NCBI GenBank assembly: GCA_936941515.1 | Contig: CAKZJI010000060.1 | Coordinates: 1 to 8,281, forward strand | DNA from: an uncultured Propionibacteriaceae bacterium | GTDB lineage: Bacteria > Actinomycetota > Actinomycetes > Propionibacteriales > Propionibacteriaceae | Reading direction: 5' to 3' | DNA: 8,281 nt | Shown here: piece after piece, positions 1 to 6,713 of the stretch | How positions within the stretch are numbered: the stretch's first letter is position 1 | How the letters are laid out: each line of letters opens with the position of its first letter | The notes under the pieces: model-generated | Told to the model about the DNA's origin: nothing | The model's database searches: none | The model's input: only the letters and a program-made list of their open reading frames with translations | Translations under genes and position numbers: made by a program

Positions 1-37
1 CCTCCTCGGACACCCACCCATTGCTTCCACGACTTGA

Positions 38-667
38 CAGCGCCCCTTCCTCGCCACGTCCAAAGACTCCCCCGACCTTTCCGCCTACGAGACGGCGCTC
101 CAGCAGAGCTGGGACTTCCCCAACATCAAGGATGTACTGCCCCGGGGCCGTCACACCCTGTCCACCTTCGAATTCCTGGCCCGCTCCCTGGCCTTCGAGG
201 ACCGACTGCGGCTGTTCCGCACCCTCACCTCGGCCCTGGTGGAACTCACCAACCCCATCGCGCTGTATTCCGGCGCGGCCGACGCTTTCTTCGAACCTCG
301 GCACTGGCTGGAGGTTCAACACGAGGACCACACCTACTACGGTTTCTTCAACGTGCGGTTGTTCAGGATCAGCAACAGCGACGACGATTCTCTCATGGAC
401 ACCCGTGGTCTGGGTACCTTCGGTGTGCCCGATCTTCAGTGCCATTTTCGAGGACTCGATCCTGGCGAGATCGCGAGGCTGCTGTATAACACCGGCACCT
501 ACGTGATGCACGAGGGCGACGTGATTGACGATGGCCACACTGTCCCGGGCATCCAGGAGGGGAGCCGCTGGCGCTGCCAGCACGAGCAGGCCATGGTCGG
601 CCCCGACCGGGAGGTCCTAGACATCTGCCCGGAGGCCCCCTACGCCGCAGGAAACCGCACCCCCTGA
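38..667 (+). pseudogene. DUF4261 domain protein, 5'-incomplete and frame-broken
   Basis: The open frame runs from just after an in-frame TGA (35-37) to the TGA at 665-667, giving about 209 residues. The residues resemble the C-terminal part of DUF4261 proteins: an N-terminal piece ending ALQQSWDFP, then NPIALYSG, DTRGLGTFGVPDLQCHF, a YNTGTYV segment, and near the end RWRCQHEQAM. DUF4261 proteins have no established function; related proteins are usually soluble and clearly longer than this, so the N-terminal part is missing. The only in-frame start after the stop is a GTG at 239, deep inside the conserved region, so it is unlikely to be the true start. The gene therefore either enters from upstream of the window in another frame (frameshift near 35-50) or has a nonsense codon there. 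It converges on the broken dehydrogenase downstream. The family call is from memory of the conserved pattern. That the gene is non-functional is an inference, because its 5' end lies outside the window. Confidence 0.6.
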
Positions 668-689
668 CGAGCCGCTGTCCCGGATCGAC

Positions 690-705
690 GGGCTCCGGTA
701 AGCCC
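690..705. terminator. possible bidirectional hairpin between convergent genes
   Basis: GGGCT (690-694) and AGCCC (701-705) form a 5-bp stem around the 6-nt loop CCGGTA, with GAC/GTC flanks that could extend it across a small bulge. It lies in the 55-bp gap between two gene 3' ends, where a shared terminator is expected. No U-tract is visible, which is common for high-GC actinobacterial terminators but leaves the call weak. Confidence 0.3.
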
Positions 706-722
706 CTCGTCGGGAGAGTTCC

Positions 723-1776
723 TCACACCAGGCTGACGGGTTTGATAGGGTCGCGCGGTTTGGTCCGCATGAGCTCCACGCCGTCCTCGACGTGCTCGAT
801 CCCGGTGAAGCGGTGAGTGATCATCTTCTCGGGGTGGATGCGTCCACCCAGGACAAGGGTGGCCATCCTGTCCACGCGGTTACGGCCACCGGGGGCAACC
901 CGCCGACGAACTGCTTGTGGCCCACGCCCACCAAGGTCGACTCGCGGCTGATCTTGATGTTCTCGCCCTCTCCTAGATAGTTGACGTTCGCTACCCGACC
1001 GCCCACCTTCAGGATGTCAAAGGTCCGCTGGAAGGTGTCCAGGTCTCCCCTGGCGACGATCACCCGGTTGATACCCTGACCCTTGGTTGCCTCCATGATT
1101 TGTTCAATGATCCTGCCCTCGCGGTAGTTGATGATGTCAATTGCGCCGTATTCCTAGGCGACCTCGATGCACTTGGAGCGCGAGCCGACGGCGAACAGGC
1201 AGCCCGCACCGAGAACGGACGCACTGGCCACGGACATCAGCTCACCGAACCGATTCCGATGACTACTACGACGTCACCGGGTTCGATGTTGGCGAGCTCA
1301 GCCCCGTGAAGCCCGGTGGTGATGATGTCGGATAGCATCGCGCCGACCTCGGGGGAGATCCCCTCCGGCAGGTGGGCCAGGTTGCCGTCGGCGTCGTTGA
1401 CGTGGATCAGTTCGGCGAAGACGCCGTCTTTTGATGTTGAAGAACTTCCAGCCGCCGAGCGGAACGCCGGAGTGCATGGCGTAGGTCTCCTGGGCGGCCA
1501 CCGAGGACCAGTCGGGGGTGATGGCGGGGATGATCACCTGGTCGCCAACCTTGAAGTCCTCGACCATGGATCCCACTTCAACGACCTCACCAACCGCCTT
1601 GTGGCCGAGCATCATGTTGTGGCATTCCCCACGCCACCCTCGTAGACGGTGTGGATGTCGGAGGAGCACGGAGCCAGGGCGATCGGACGGCAGATCGCGT
1701 CCATCGGCCCGCACTTCGGGTCCTCCTTCTCACTCCATCCAGCCTCGCCGATCCTGAGCATCGCGCAACCCTTCAC
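723..1776 (-). pseudogene. zinc-dependent alcohol dehydrogenase (NADP-isopropanol dehydrogenase type), multiply frameshifted
   Basis: Pieced together across frames, the product follows the medium-chain Zn alcohol dehydrogenases of the Thermoanaerobacter brockii secondary-alcohol type over nearly full length (about 350 residues). These oxidise secondary alcohols with NADP in the cytosol. The N-terminus VKGCAMLRIGEAGW begins at a GTG (1774-1776). Next come APCSSDIHTVYEGG with the Cys zinc ligand, HNMMLGHKAVGEVVEVG with the His ligand, PAITPDW, and AMLSDIITTGLHGAEL with the expected Asp ligand. The Rossmann region reads VVVIGIGSV, and later come VGGRVANVNYLGEGE and a C-terminus ending DPIKPVSLV before TGA at 723-725. 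Four frameshifts are needed: near 1624-1631 (C run), near 1429-1432 (T run), near 1239-1246 and near 890-897. A TAG interrupts the frame at 1154-1156 where Lys is expected. The glutamate usually following the His ligand is Lys here (GHK). No functional enzyme can be made from this gene. Sequencing error is a weaker alternative, because the neighbouring genes are intact. Confidence 0.88.
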
Positions 1777-1780
1777 TTCG

Positions 1781-1787
1781 CCTCCTT
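1781..1787 (-). promoter_or_regulatory. ribosome binding site of the broken dehydrogenase gene
   Basis: The minus strand reads AAGGAGG-CGAA-GTG, an excellent Shine-Dalgarno sequence 4 nt from the GTG at 1774-1776. It fixes the original start at the GTG rather than at the in-frame ATG five codons on, and it matches the family's N-terminus. Its survival suggests that the coding region decayed recently. Confidence 0.6.
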
Positions 1788-1809
1788 GCACTGGGTTCGA
1801 ACGATCCGG

Positions 1810-1827
1810 TGTTTGCTTTCTCAAACA
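1810..1827. repeat. inverted repeat TGTTTG-N6-CAAACA
   Basis: This is a perfect 6-bp palindrome with a 6-nt spacer, centred about 43 bp upstream of the dehydrogenase GTG. Its position suits an operator or promoter-proximal site for that former gene. Nothing else recognisable was seen in the 1777-2060 gap: no open frame with a credible start and no clear terminator for either flanking gene. Confidence 0.35.
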
Positions 1828-2060
1828 AGAGATCACCTCACTGGTCCGACGACTATGCCGCCCAGCCGCCTGCACCACTTTTCGTCGGGCCACCTCCGCT
1901 TCAATCATTACAGCGTGGTTCTTTGGCGGTAACCTTTCACGTCATATTTCCCGATCGGATTTGGGCCGGGATCCAGGCCGGAAAGCAAGAAACTTTTTCT
2001 CCCGGGACACTGTGAGCAACCCACGAGACAAGGCCCCGGCACGGACATCTCACGGGTGGC

Positions 2061-3029
2061 TCAGCGATGGTAGAGCTCCGTGATCCGGTCCAGGTGGGTC
2101 AGCAGCCTGGTCCTGATCTCGGTCGGCGCCTCGACGCGGACGCCAGAGCCAAGGCGAAGCAGGATCGTGAGCGCGTGGAGATCGTCCATGAACTCCAGAC
2201 GCGCGGGACGCCACTTCCCCGCGGGCGGATCGTCGCCCAGTTCGGTTTCGTCGACACGGATGGCCCACTCCCGGGCATCCTCCCACCGATCCGCCCGGAG
2301 CCACCCGGTCACGACCACCGGGGTGAACCGCTCGAGGAAGCGGGCACGATGCCGCTTCCAGGCCGCGGCAACATCCACTGCATCGTCCGTGCAGGGCGTT
2401 GCGAGCAGGGTGGCGGTCCGAATGCGAGCCACCTTGAAGAATCGCACGCACTCGCCACTGGTTGCGCACAGGTACCAGTCGTTGCCCGCGCTCACCAAAC
2501 CATGCGGCTCCACCACCAGGTCCTGTACGACCGCCCGGGACGACCGGTATTCGAGACGCACCTTCTCCCGCGCGAACACGGCTGCCTGCACCGTCGCGAA
2601 CGCCTCACCGGGTTGCAGGGCATCAGGTTGGGGCAGCCAACCGTTCGGGTCAATCACGATCCGCGACGCCACGGCCGCCGTCCGGTTGCGATGGGCATCC
2701 GGGACAGCAGCGAGTAGCTTGCGAATCCCCGACGCAAAGGCCGCACTCAATCCCATCGCGTCCGCACCCCACGACGAGAGCGCCGCGAAAAGCGCCCTGC
2801 TCTCATCCCCGCTCAACGCGGTCACATCGGTGCGGTACCCCGGCAGCAACCTGACCCCGCCCCCGGGACCGCGCTGGCAATACACCGGGACCCCGGCAGC
2901 CGACAGCGCCTCCACGTCCCGCAGGATCGTGCGGCGCGAAACCTCCAGGCGTTGCGCCAGTTCCCCCGTAGAGAGGCCGCCGTGGGCGCGCAACAGCCAG
3001 ATCATCGACAGCAACCGATCCGCTCTCAT
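2061..3029 (-). CDS. HTH/WYL-domain transcriptional regulator (YafY-like)
   Basis: This is a DNA-binding regulator of 322 residues, the usual size for the DeoR/YafY-type WYL family. Residues 1-58 form a winged helix-turn-helix: LSTGELAQRLEVSRRTILRD, then AAGVPVYCQRGPGGGVRLLPGY, the standard wing of HTH_11 proteins. A WYL domain follows at about 140-220 with VEPHGLVSAGNDWYLCA (Trp-Tyr-Leu at 185-187) and VRFFKVARI. WYL domains are thought to bind small ligands or nucleic acid. A C-terminal WCX-like part has LRLGSGVRVEAP. The ATG at 3027-3029 is preferred because the family begins MRADRLL at this point. A TTG seven codons upstream (3048-3050) is the alternative. The gene is divergent from a VOC gene across a 98-bp gap that carries a palindrome, an arrangement common for this family. 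Local repression of the VOC gene and of itself is inferred from that layout. The inducer is unknown. Confidence 0.88.
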   Translation of the reverse strand: MRADRLLSMIWLLRAHGGLSTGELAQRLEVSRRTILRDVEALSAAGVPVYCQRGPGGGVRLLPGYRTDVTALSGDESRALFAALSSWGADAMGLSAAFASGIRKLLAAVPDAHRNRTAAVASRIVIDPNGWLPQPDALQPGEAFATVQAAVFAREKVRLEYRSSRAVVQDLVVEPHGLVSAGNDWYLCATSGECVRFFKVARIRTATLLATPCTDDAVDVAAAWKRHRARFLERFTPVVVTGWLRADRWEDAREWAIRVDETELGDDPPAGKWRPARLEFMDDLHALTILLRLGSGVRVEAPTEIRTRLLTHLDRITELYHR

Positions 3030-3039
3030 GACTCCGAGG

Positions 3040-3059
3040 CTGTCACACAAACATGACAG
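3040..3059. promoter_or_regulatory. probable operator, CTGTCA-N8-TGACAG palindrome
   Basis: Perfect 6-bp arms CTGTCA (3040-3045) and TGACAG (3054-3059) flank 8 nt, and another TGTCA half-site sits at 3065-3069. The palindrome starts 10 bp upstream of the regulator's ATG and lies 69-88 bp upstream of the VOC start. It is thus placed to control both divergent genes. That the WYL regulator binds it is inferred from position and symmetry. Confidence 0.55.
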
Positions 3060-3127
3060 GAGATGTCACCAACGACCCGTACCTTCTCAGGCGGCAGGCC
3101 AGCTCCCGAGCGACAAGGAAAACTCTC

Positions 3128-3511
3128 ATGGCAGTCTTCACCCCTACCAGCATCATTCTCTACGTCGAGGACGTGGATACCAGCACCACGTTCTATCGCC
3201 AGGCCCTCGGCAAGGAACCCGTCGAAACCTTCGAGGGCTTCGCAGTTTTCGCCCTGACCGAGGATGTCACCCTCGGCCTGCAGGCCCGCGACGGCATCGA
3301 TCCGGCGGCCGTGGGCGCCCCGGGCAGCGTCGAGCTGTCGATGAGCCACGCCACCCGCGACGACGTCGACCGCATTCACCGATCCTGGAGCGAGCTCGGC
3401 TTCCCCATGGCCCTGGAACCCACCGAGCTCGCCTTCGGCTACACCTTCGTCGCCACCGATCCCGACGGGCATCGCCTCCGCGTCTGCGCCACCGACACAA
3501 CAAACCTCTGA
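3128..3511 (+). CDS. VOC family protein (glyoxalase / bleomycin-resistance fold)
   Basis: A 127-residue single-domain cytosolic protein. It opens with TPTSIILYVEDVDTSTTFYRQALG, the first beta-alpha-beta-beta-beta unit of the vicinal oxygen chelate fold. It closes with FGYTFVATDPDGHRLRV, the typical second-unit ending. The usual metal-ligand His in the first strand is replaced (SIILYV), which favours a ligand-binding or drug-sequestering role over a metalloenzyme, but no substrate can be named. The start at 3128 has AAGGA (3115-3119) eight nt upstream, and homologues begin about here. An in-frame ATG at 3053 would add 25 residues but lies inside the operator palindrome, so it is unlikely. Divergence from the WYL regulator suggests induction by a compound sensed by that regulator. 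Confidence 0.87.
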   Translation: MAVFTPTSIILYVEDVDTSTTFYRQALGKEPVETFEGFAVFALTEDVTLGLQARDGIDPAAVGAPGSVELSMSHATRDDVDRIHRSWSELGFPMALEPTELAFGYTFVATDPDGHRLRVCATDTTNL

Positions 3512-3608
3512 CGGCGTCACCACATTCCACGACCCACCCTCCGGCTTGACCTGACGTACCCCGATACGCCTCCAGCGGTCCGGCATCACGTACCCAAAGA
3601 ACATCACC

Positions 3609-3677
3609 CTGCTGGATGTCGACTGGATCGCCTGCTGGATGTCGACTAGATTGCCTGCTGGATGTCGAGTAAGGGTG
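3609..3677. repeat. tandem 23-bp repeat, 2.7 copies, abutting the ATPase start
   Basis: Units begin at 3609, 3632 and 3655 and share CTGCTGGATGTCGA. Copies 1 and 2 differ at two positions only (G/A at 3624/3647 and C/T at 3629/3652). Copy 3 departs after GTCGA into AAGGG, the Shine-Dalgarno of the downstream gene. Copies 1 and 2 contain GTCGAC, a 6-bp palindrome. The array fills the leader directly upstream of the ATPase, so a regulatory role (binding sites at about two helical turns) is plausible but unproven. The remainder of the 3512-3680 gap shows nothing else recognisable. Confidence 0.85.
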
Positions 3678-3680
3678 GTC

Positions 3681-4934
3681 ATGTATCTTCGCCGCACCGT
3701 GGACGAGCTGCTGGACACATTCCTCCCCCAAGCGCCCGCCATTGCGCTGGATGGGGCGAAAGGGGTCGGGAAGACCGGCACGGCACTTCAGCGCGCCACG
3801 AAGGTTTTCCTCTTGGATCGCCCGGACCAACGCGCCATCGTCGAGGCCGATCCCGACGGAATCCGCCGGCCGGGAACGACGCTGCTCGATGAATGGTCCC
3901 GGATGCCCGAGGTCTGGGATCTCGTGCGCAGGGAGGTGGACAACGGAGCAAGTCCGGGCAGCTTCCTGCTCACCGGATCCGCCACCCCCACCACGGCGCA
4001 GGGGACCCACAGCGGCGCAGGGCGCATCCTGTCGCTGCGCATGCGCCCCATGGCCCTTCACGAACGCGGGCAGCTCACCCCCACCGTCTCACTCACTTCC
4101 CTGCTGACGGCAGAACGCCCCTGCTCGGCTGAGATCGAAGGCCACACGTCGTATTGCCTGGCGGACTATCTGGGCGCCATCGAGGCAAGCGGGTTTCCCG
4201 GCATCATGGGTCTTGGCCCCGACCTGCGAACCGAACAACTCGCCACCTACATCCAGCGCGTGATTGATCGCGACCTGCCGGATCTGGGCTATGGCGTGCG
4301 CCGGCCCGAAACACTGCGCCGTTGGCTCGCGGCATACGCCGCCGCATCCTCGACCACCACCAGCTACTCCAAACTTCTTGACACCACCACCTGCGGCGAC
4401 GGCCAACAACCGACCCGGGACACCACCCAGACCTACCGTGATCACCTCACCCAGCTCTGGCTGCTCGACCCGGTTCCTGGTTGGAGTCCCAGCCGCAACC
4501 CCTTCACCAGATTGCAGCAAGCGCCGAAACACCAACTGGCCGATCCCGCCCTGGCGGCCTCGCTGCTGGGCGCGACCGCCTCCTCCATGACCACCCCTCG
4601 CCATTCCCACCTCGCCGGCCCCTTGTTCGAGGCCCTCGCCACCCTCACCGTACGGGTGGCCGCCGAGGCGGCACGGGCCCGCGTGGGCCATCTGCGCACC
4701 CGCAACGGCGATCACGAGATCGACCTGATCGCCGAGACCCGCGACGGGCGCATCGTCGCCATCGAGGTGAAACTTGCCGCCTCGGTGACGGACCCGGATG
4801 TTCAACACCTCATCTGGCTGCGCTCCCGCCTGCCCGAGGACGTGTCCGATCTGGTGATCCTCACAACGGGAACCACCGCCTACCGGCGGAAAGACGGCGT
4901 GGCGGTGATCCCCCTTGCGCTGCTCGGGCCGTAG
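3681..4934 (+). CDS. AAA_14/DUF4143 family ATP-binding protein
   Basis: This is a predicted cytosolic P-loop ATPase of 417 residues. The Walker A motif GAKGVGKT is at 25-32 and a Walker B-like TLLDEW at 67-72. FLLTGS at 95-100 is the sensor-1 strand. GAGR at 112-115 is the conserved glycine-arginine turn that precedes RMRPMALHERG. The middle is DUF4143-like, with LGAIEASGFPGI followed by an arginine-rich IQRVIDRDLPDLG helix. The C-terminus carries a PD-(D/E)XK-like core, HEIDLI...IVAIEVK, with Glu346, Asp348, Glu362 and Lys364. The family is widespread in bacteria and archaea, and its cellular role is not established. The ATG at 3681 is chosen for its AAGGG (3671-3675) at 5-nt spacing. An in-frame ATG at 3639 lies inside the tandem repeats. 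A second, divergent member of the class follows 200 bp downstream. Family assignment is strong; function is not assigned. Confidence 0.88.
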   Translation: MYLRRTVDELLDTFLPQAPAIALDGAKGVGKTGTALQRATKVFLLDRPDQRAIVEADPDGIRRPGTTLLDEWSRMPEVWDLVRREVDNGASPGSFLLTGSATPTTAQGTHSGAGRILSLRMRPMALHERGQLTPTVSLTSLLTAERPCSAEIEGHTSYCLADYLGAIEASGFPGIMGLGPDLRTEQLATYIQRVIDRDLPDLGYGVRRPETLRRWLAAYAAASSTTTSYSKLLDTTTCGDGQQPTRDTTQTYRDHLTQLWLLDPVPGWSPSRNPFTRLQQAPKHQLADPALAASLLGATASSMTTPRHSHLAGPLFEALATLTVRVAAEAARARVGHLRTRNGDHEIDLIAETRDGRIVAIEVKLAASVTDPDVQHLIWLRSRLPEDVSDLVILTTGTTAYRRKDGVAVIPLALLGP

Positions 4935-4955
4935 GCACACCGCATCACGCCTACG
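4930..4955. terminator. possible hairpin at the 3' end of the first ATPase gene
   Basis: CGTAGGC (4930-4936) and GCCTACG (4949-4955) form a perfect 7-bp stem with a 12-nt loop, and the left arm includes the TAG stop codon. No T-tract follows, so it may be a transcript-end or mRNA-stabilising structure rather than a classic intrinsic terminator. Confidence 0.35.
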
Positions 4956-5046
4956 TCCCGAGCACCTGCCCAACCTCCCTCGATCACGACGCCGGGCACA
5001 TTTCTCGCCAGCCACCGCGAGCCTGCCGAAGCGATGCACAAAGGCC

Positions 5047-5111
5047 AGCAAACCTGCGGGATCGATCACAGCGAAACGACGATCTGCGTCACAGCAAATC
5101 TGCGGTTTCGC
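5047..5111. repeat. dispersed repeats in the leader of the second ATPase gene
   Basis: AGCAAACCTGCGG (5047-5059) recurs as AGCAAATCTGCGG (5093-5105), differing at one base with a 46-bp offset. A third partial copy, ATCTGCG, lies at 5082-5088. GCGAAAC (5071-5077) and GTTTCGC (5105-5111) are inverted arms 27 nt apart. Together they occupy the last 90 bp before the ATG at 5135. They are unrelated in sequence to the 23-bp repeat upstream of the first ATPase. A regulatory role is only suggested by position. Confidence 0.5.
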
Positions 5112-5134
5112 CGTCTCTTGGATAGGCTTTCTCC

Positions 5135-6391
5135 ATGTCGCGGCTGATTGAACGAGCCATCCAGTCATGGGCTGAGGAACTCCTCGGCTTCAGTCCGGTC
5201 CTAGTCGTGGAAGGGGCCAGACAGACGGGCAAGTCAACTCTGGCGCGGATGTTGCGGCCAAACGCCATCACGGTGAACCTCGACGATCCCCAGACCTTGG
5301 ACTACGCCAGGAACGATCCGGTGGGATTCGCCGCTCAGGCAGGTGATGGCGTCCTCATCATCGATGAGTTCCAGCGCCTGCCCTCGTTGTCGCTGGCGAT
5401 CAAGGCCAACGTTGACGCCGATCGTCGACCCGGTCGTTTCATCCTCACGGGATCATCGGATTTCGCGCGGGTACGTGGCGACAAAGATTCACTCGCCGGA
5501 CGCGCGCTGTCGGTGACCGTGTGCCCGCTGACCCAGGCCGAGGTCCGGGACACAACTGCGTCGGGAACACTGGTTGACAGGCTGCTCGGGGCAACGGGAG
5601 TTCACGACCTTCCGGCTTCCGCTGAGCCACTGACCCACACCGGCCTCGCGCATCTTCTGACGGCAGGTGGTTTCCCTGCGGTTCACAACGCCAAACCACG
5701 ACTGCGGGCGGAATGGTACCGCAACTACGTCGAGCGGCTGGTCCGCGTCGACGCCCTCGCTGACGGTTCCCGCCTCGCCCCTGAGCGCCTACTCACGGTG
5801 CTCCGGCTGCTCGCCGCCCACCAGTCCGGCGAACTGGTCAAGGCGCGTCTGGCCCAGGAGGCGGGACTCGCGGCATCGTCGGTGACGAGTTACCTGGACG
5901 TGCTGGCCAGGCTGTTCCTCATCCTGCGCGTGAGGCCGTGGGAGACCAACCTCACGAAACGAGAAATCGGGCGGGCAAAGGTCTCCGTGCTGGACTCCGG
6001 GCTGGCCGCATGGTTATGCGATGCCTCCCCAACCGCCCTGACCACGATCCCACACGGGGTGCAACAGCTCGGGGCCCTGACGGAGGGGTTCGTCGCCGGT
6101 GAGCTGCACGCCCAGCAGCAGTGGAGCAGGAGCCGATACCGCATCCACCACTACCGTGACCGCAACCAGAAGGAGGTCGATTTCATCCTGGAGGTCGACG
6201 ATTCGCGACTGATCGCGATCGAGGTCAAGGCCAGCCGAACCGTCACGGGCTCCCACCTCGCCGGGCTGCGATTCCTGAAGGACAAACTCGGTCCCCGCCT
6301 GACAAGGGGCGTGGTTCTCGCGCCCATTGACCGACCCGCCAGCTTCGGCGACGATCTGTGGGCGCTGCCTCTCTCGGCCCTGTGGAGCTGA
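5135..6391 (+). CDS. AAA_14/DUF4143 family ATP-binding protein (second)
   Basis: 418 residues, a textbook member of the class. Walker A GARQTGKS is at 27-34, Walker B VLIIDE at 73-78 followed by FQRLP, and the sensor strand FILTGSS at 102-108. Then come LAGRALSVTVCPLTQAEV and GGFPA. A winged-helix-like DUF4143 stretch follows (LAQEAGLAASSVTSYLDVLA, then LFLILRVRPW and VSVLDSGLAAWLC). The C-terminal PD-(D/E)XK-like fold is KEVDFIL...LIAIEVK, with Glu347, Asp349, Glu363 and Lys365. These residues have the same spacing, and the same 53-residue tail, as in the upstream ATPase. The remaining sequence is well diverged, so the two are members of different subfamilies rather than a recent duplication. 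The ATG at 5135 has only a weak ribosome site (GGATAGG, 5120-5126), so leaderless or poorly initiated translation is possible. No biological role is established for the family. Confidence 0.9.
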   Translation: MSRLIERAIQSWAEELLGFSPVLVVEGARQTGKSTLARMLRPNAITVNLDDPQTLDYARNDPVGFAAQAGDGVLIIDEFQRLPSLSLAIKANVDADRRPGRFILTGSSDFARVRGDKDSLAGRALSVTVCPLTQAEVRDTTASGTLVDRLLGATGVHDLPASAEPLTHTGLAHLLTAGGFPAVHNAKPRLRAEWYRNYVERLVRVDALADGSRLAPERLLTVLRLLAAHQSGELVKARLAQEAGLAASSVTSYLDVLARLFLILRVRPWETNLTKREIGRAKVSVLDSGLAAWLCDASPTALTTIPHGVQQLGALTEGFVAGELHAQQQWSRSRYRIHHYRDRNQKEVDFILEVDDSRLIAIEVKASRTVTGSHLAGLRFLKDKLGPRLTRGVVLAPIDRPASFGDDLWALPLSALWS

Positions 6392-6393
6392 AA

Positions 6394-6405
6394 CCCTGCG
6401 CAGGG
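6394..6405. repeat. 12-bp perfect palindrome after the second ATPase gene
   Basis: CCCTGCGCAGGG begins 3 nt after the TGA of the second ATPase. As a hairpin it has almost no loop, so it is a weak terminator candidate. It may also be a protein-binding palindrome or chance in GC-rich DNA. Confidence 0.25.
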
Positions 6406-6524
6406 GAACGGGAAACAGCACGTCACGATGCCAGGGTCCGGCGGCGGGACCGGCAATCACGGTCTTGAGCGCGACCCGTTTCTCCCCTGCTGGGCAGCGA
6501 TCCGCCTGCGCCTTTCGTTCTGGG

Positions 6525-6539
6525 CGGCCCTAAGGGCCG
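6525..6539 (-). terminator. probable terminator hairpin of the rpmB-rpmG transcript
   Basis: CGGCCC-TAA-GGGCCG forms a perfect 6-bp all-GC stem with a 3-nt loop. It begins 5 nt past the rpmG stop codon on the minus strand. There is no U-tract. Its position immediately after the last gene of the operon supports it as the transcript end. Confidence 0.45.
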
Positions 6540-6544
6540 GGCCG

Positions 6545-6712
6545 TCAGCGGGTCTCCTTGAACTCGACATGGCGCCGGATGATGGGATCGTACTTGCGCA
6601 GCGAGAGCCGGTCGGGATCGTTGCGGCGGTTCTTCCGAGTCACGTAGGTATAGCCGGTTCCCGCGGTGGAACGCAGCTTGATCAGCGGTCGCAGGTCATT
6701 CTTCTTGGCCAT
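6545..6712 (-). CDS. rpmG: 50S ribosomal protein L33, cysteine-free (C-) form
   Basis: A 55-residue protein, the normal L33 length, with hallmark sequence [20 protein letters not shown], then [20 protein letters not shown] and a C-terminus HVEFKETR. L33 is a small component of the large ribosomal subunit near the E site. The two CxxC pairs of zinc-binding L33 are absent; the protein has no cysteine at all, so it is the zinc-independent paralogue. The ATG at 6712 is set by homology and by AAGGAAG (6720-6726) at 7-nt spacing, which lies within the end of rpmB. Only 1 nt separates it from the rpmB stop (TGA-G-ATG), so the two are surely co-transcribed and probably translationally coupled. Expression is expected to follow the Zur-like box upstream of rpmB. 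Confidence 0.95.
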   Translation of the reverse strand: MAKKNDLRPLIKLRSTAGTGYTYVTRKNRRNDPDRLSLRKYDPIIRRHVEFKETR

Positions 6713-6713
6713 C

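Noticed and set aside
723..1776. programmed frameshifting or stop readthrough to make the dehydrogenase
   Set aside because: Five separate lesions with no slippery heptamers or downstream structures make decay far more likely than recoding.
2080..3549. 489-codon plus-strand open frame
   Set aside because: It lies antisense to the WYL regulator. The translation is a Ser/Arg/Pro-rich low-complexity product with no recognisable domain, as expected for a GC-rich shadow frame.
3609..3677. CRISPR-like array
   Set aside because: The 23-bp units are directly contiguous with no unique spacers, so this is a simple tandem repeat.
3639..3680. 14-codon N-terminal extension of the first ATPase from the ATG at 3639
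   Set aside because: The extension is encoded by the tandem repeat and lacks a ribosome site. The ATG at 3681 has AAGGG at good spacing and starts just ahead of the ATPase fold.
4089..5168. 359-codon minus-strand open frame
   Set aside because: It is antisense to the first ATPase, gives a Gly-rich product, and would run through the repeat-rich gap. The plus-strand ATPase motifs are unambiguous.
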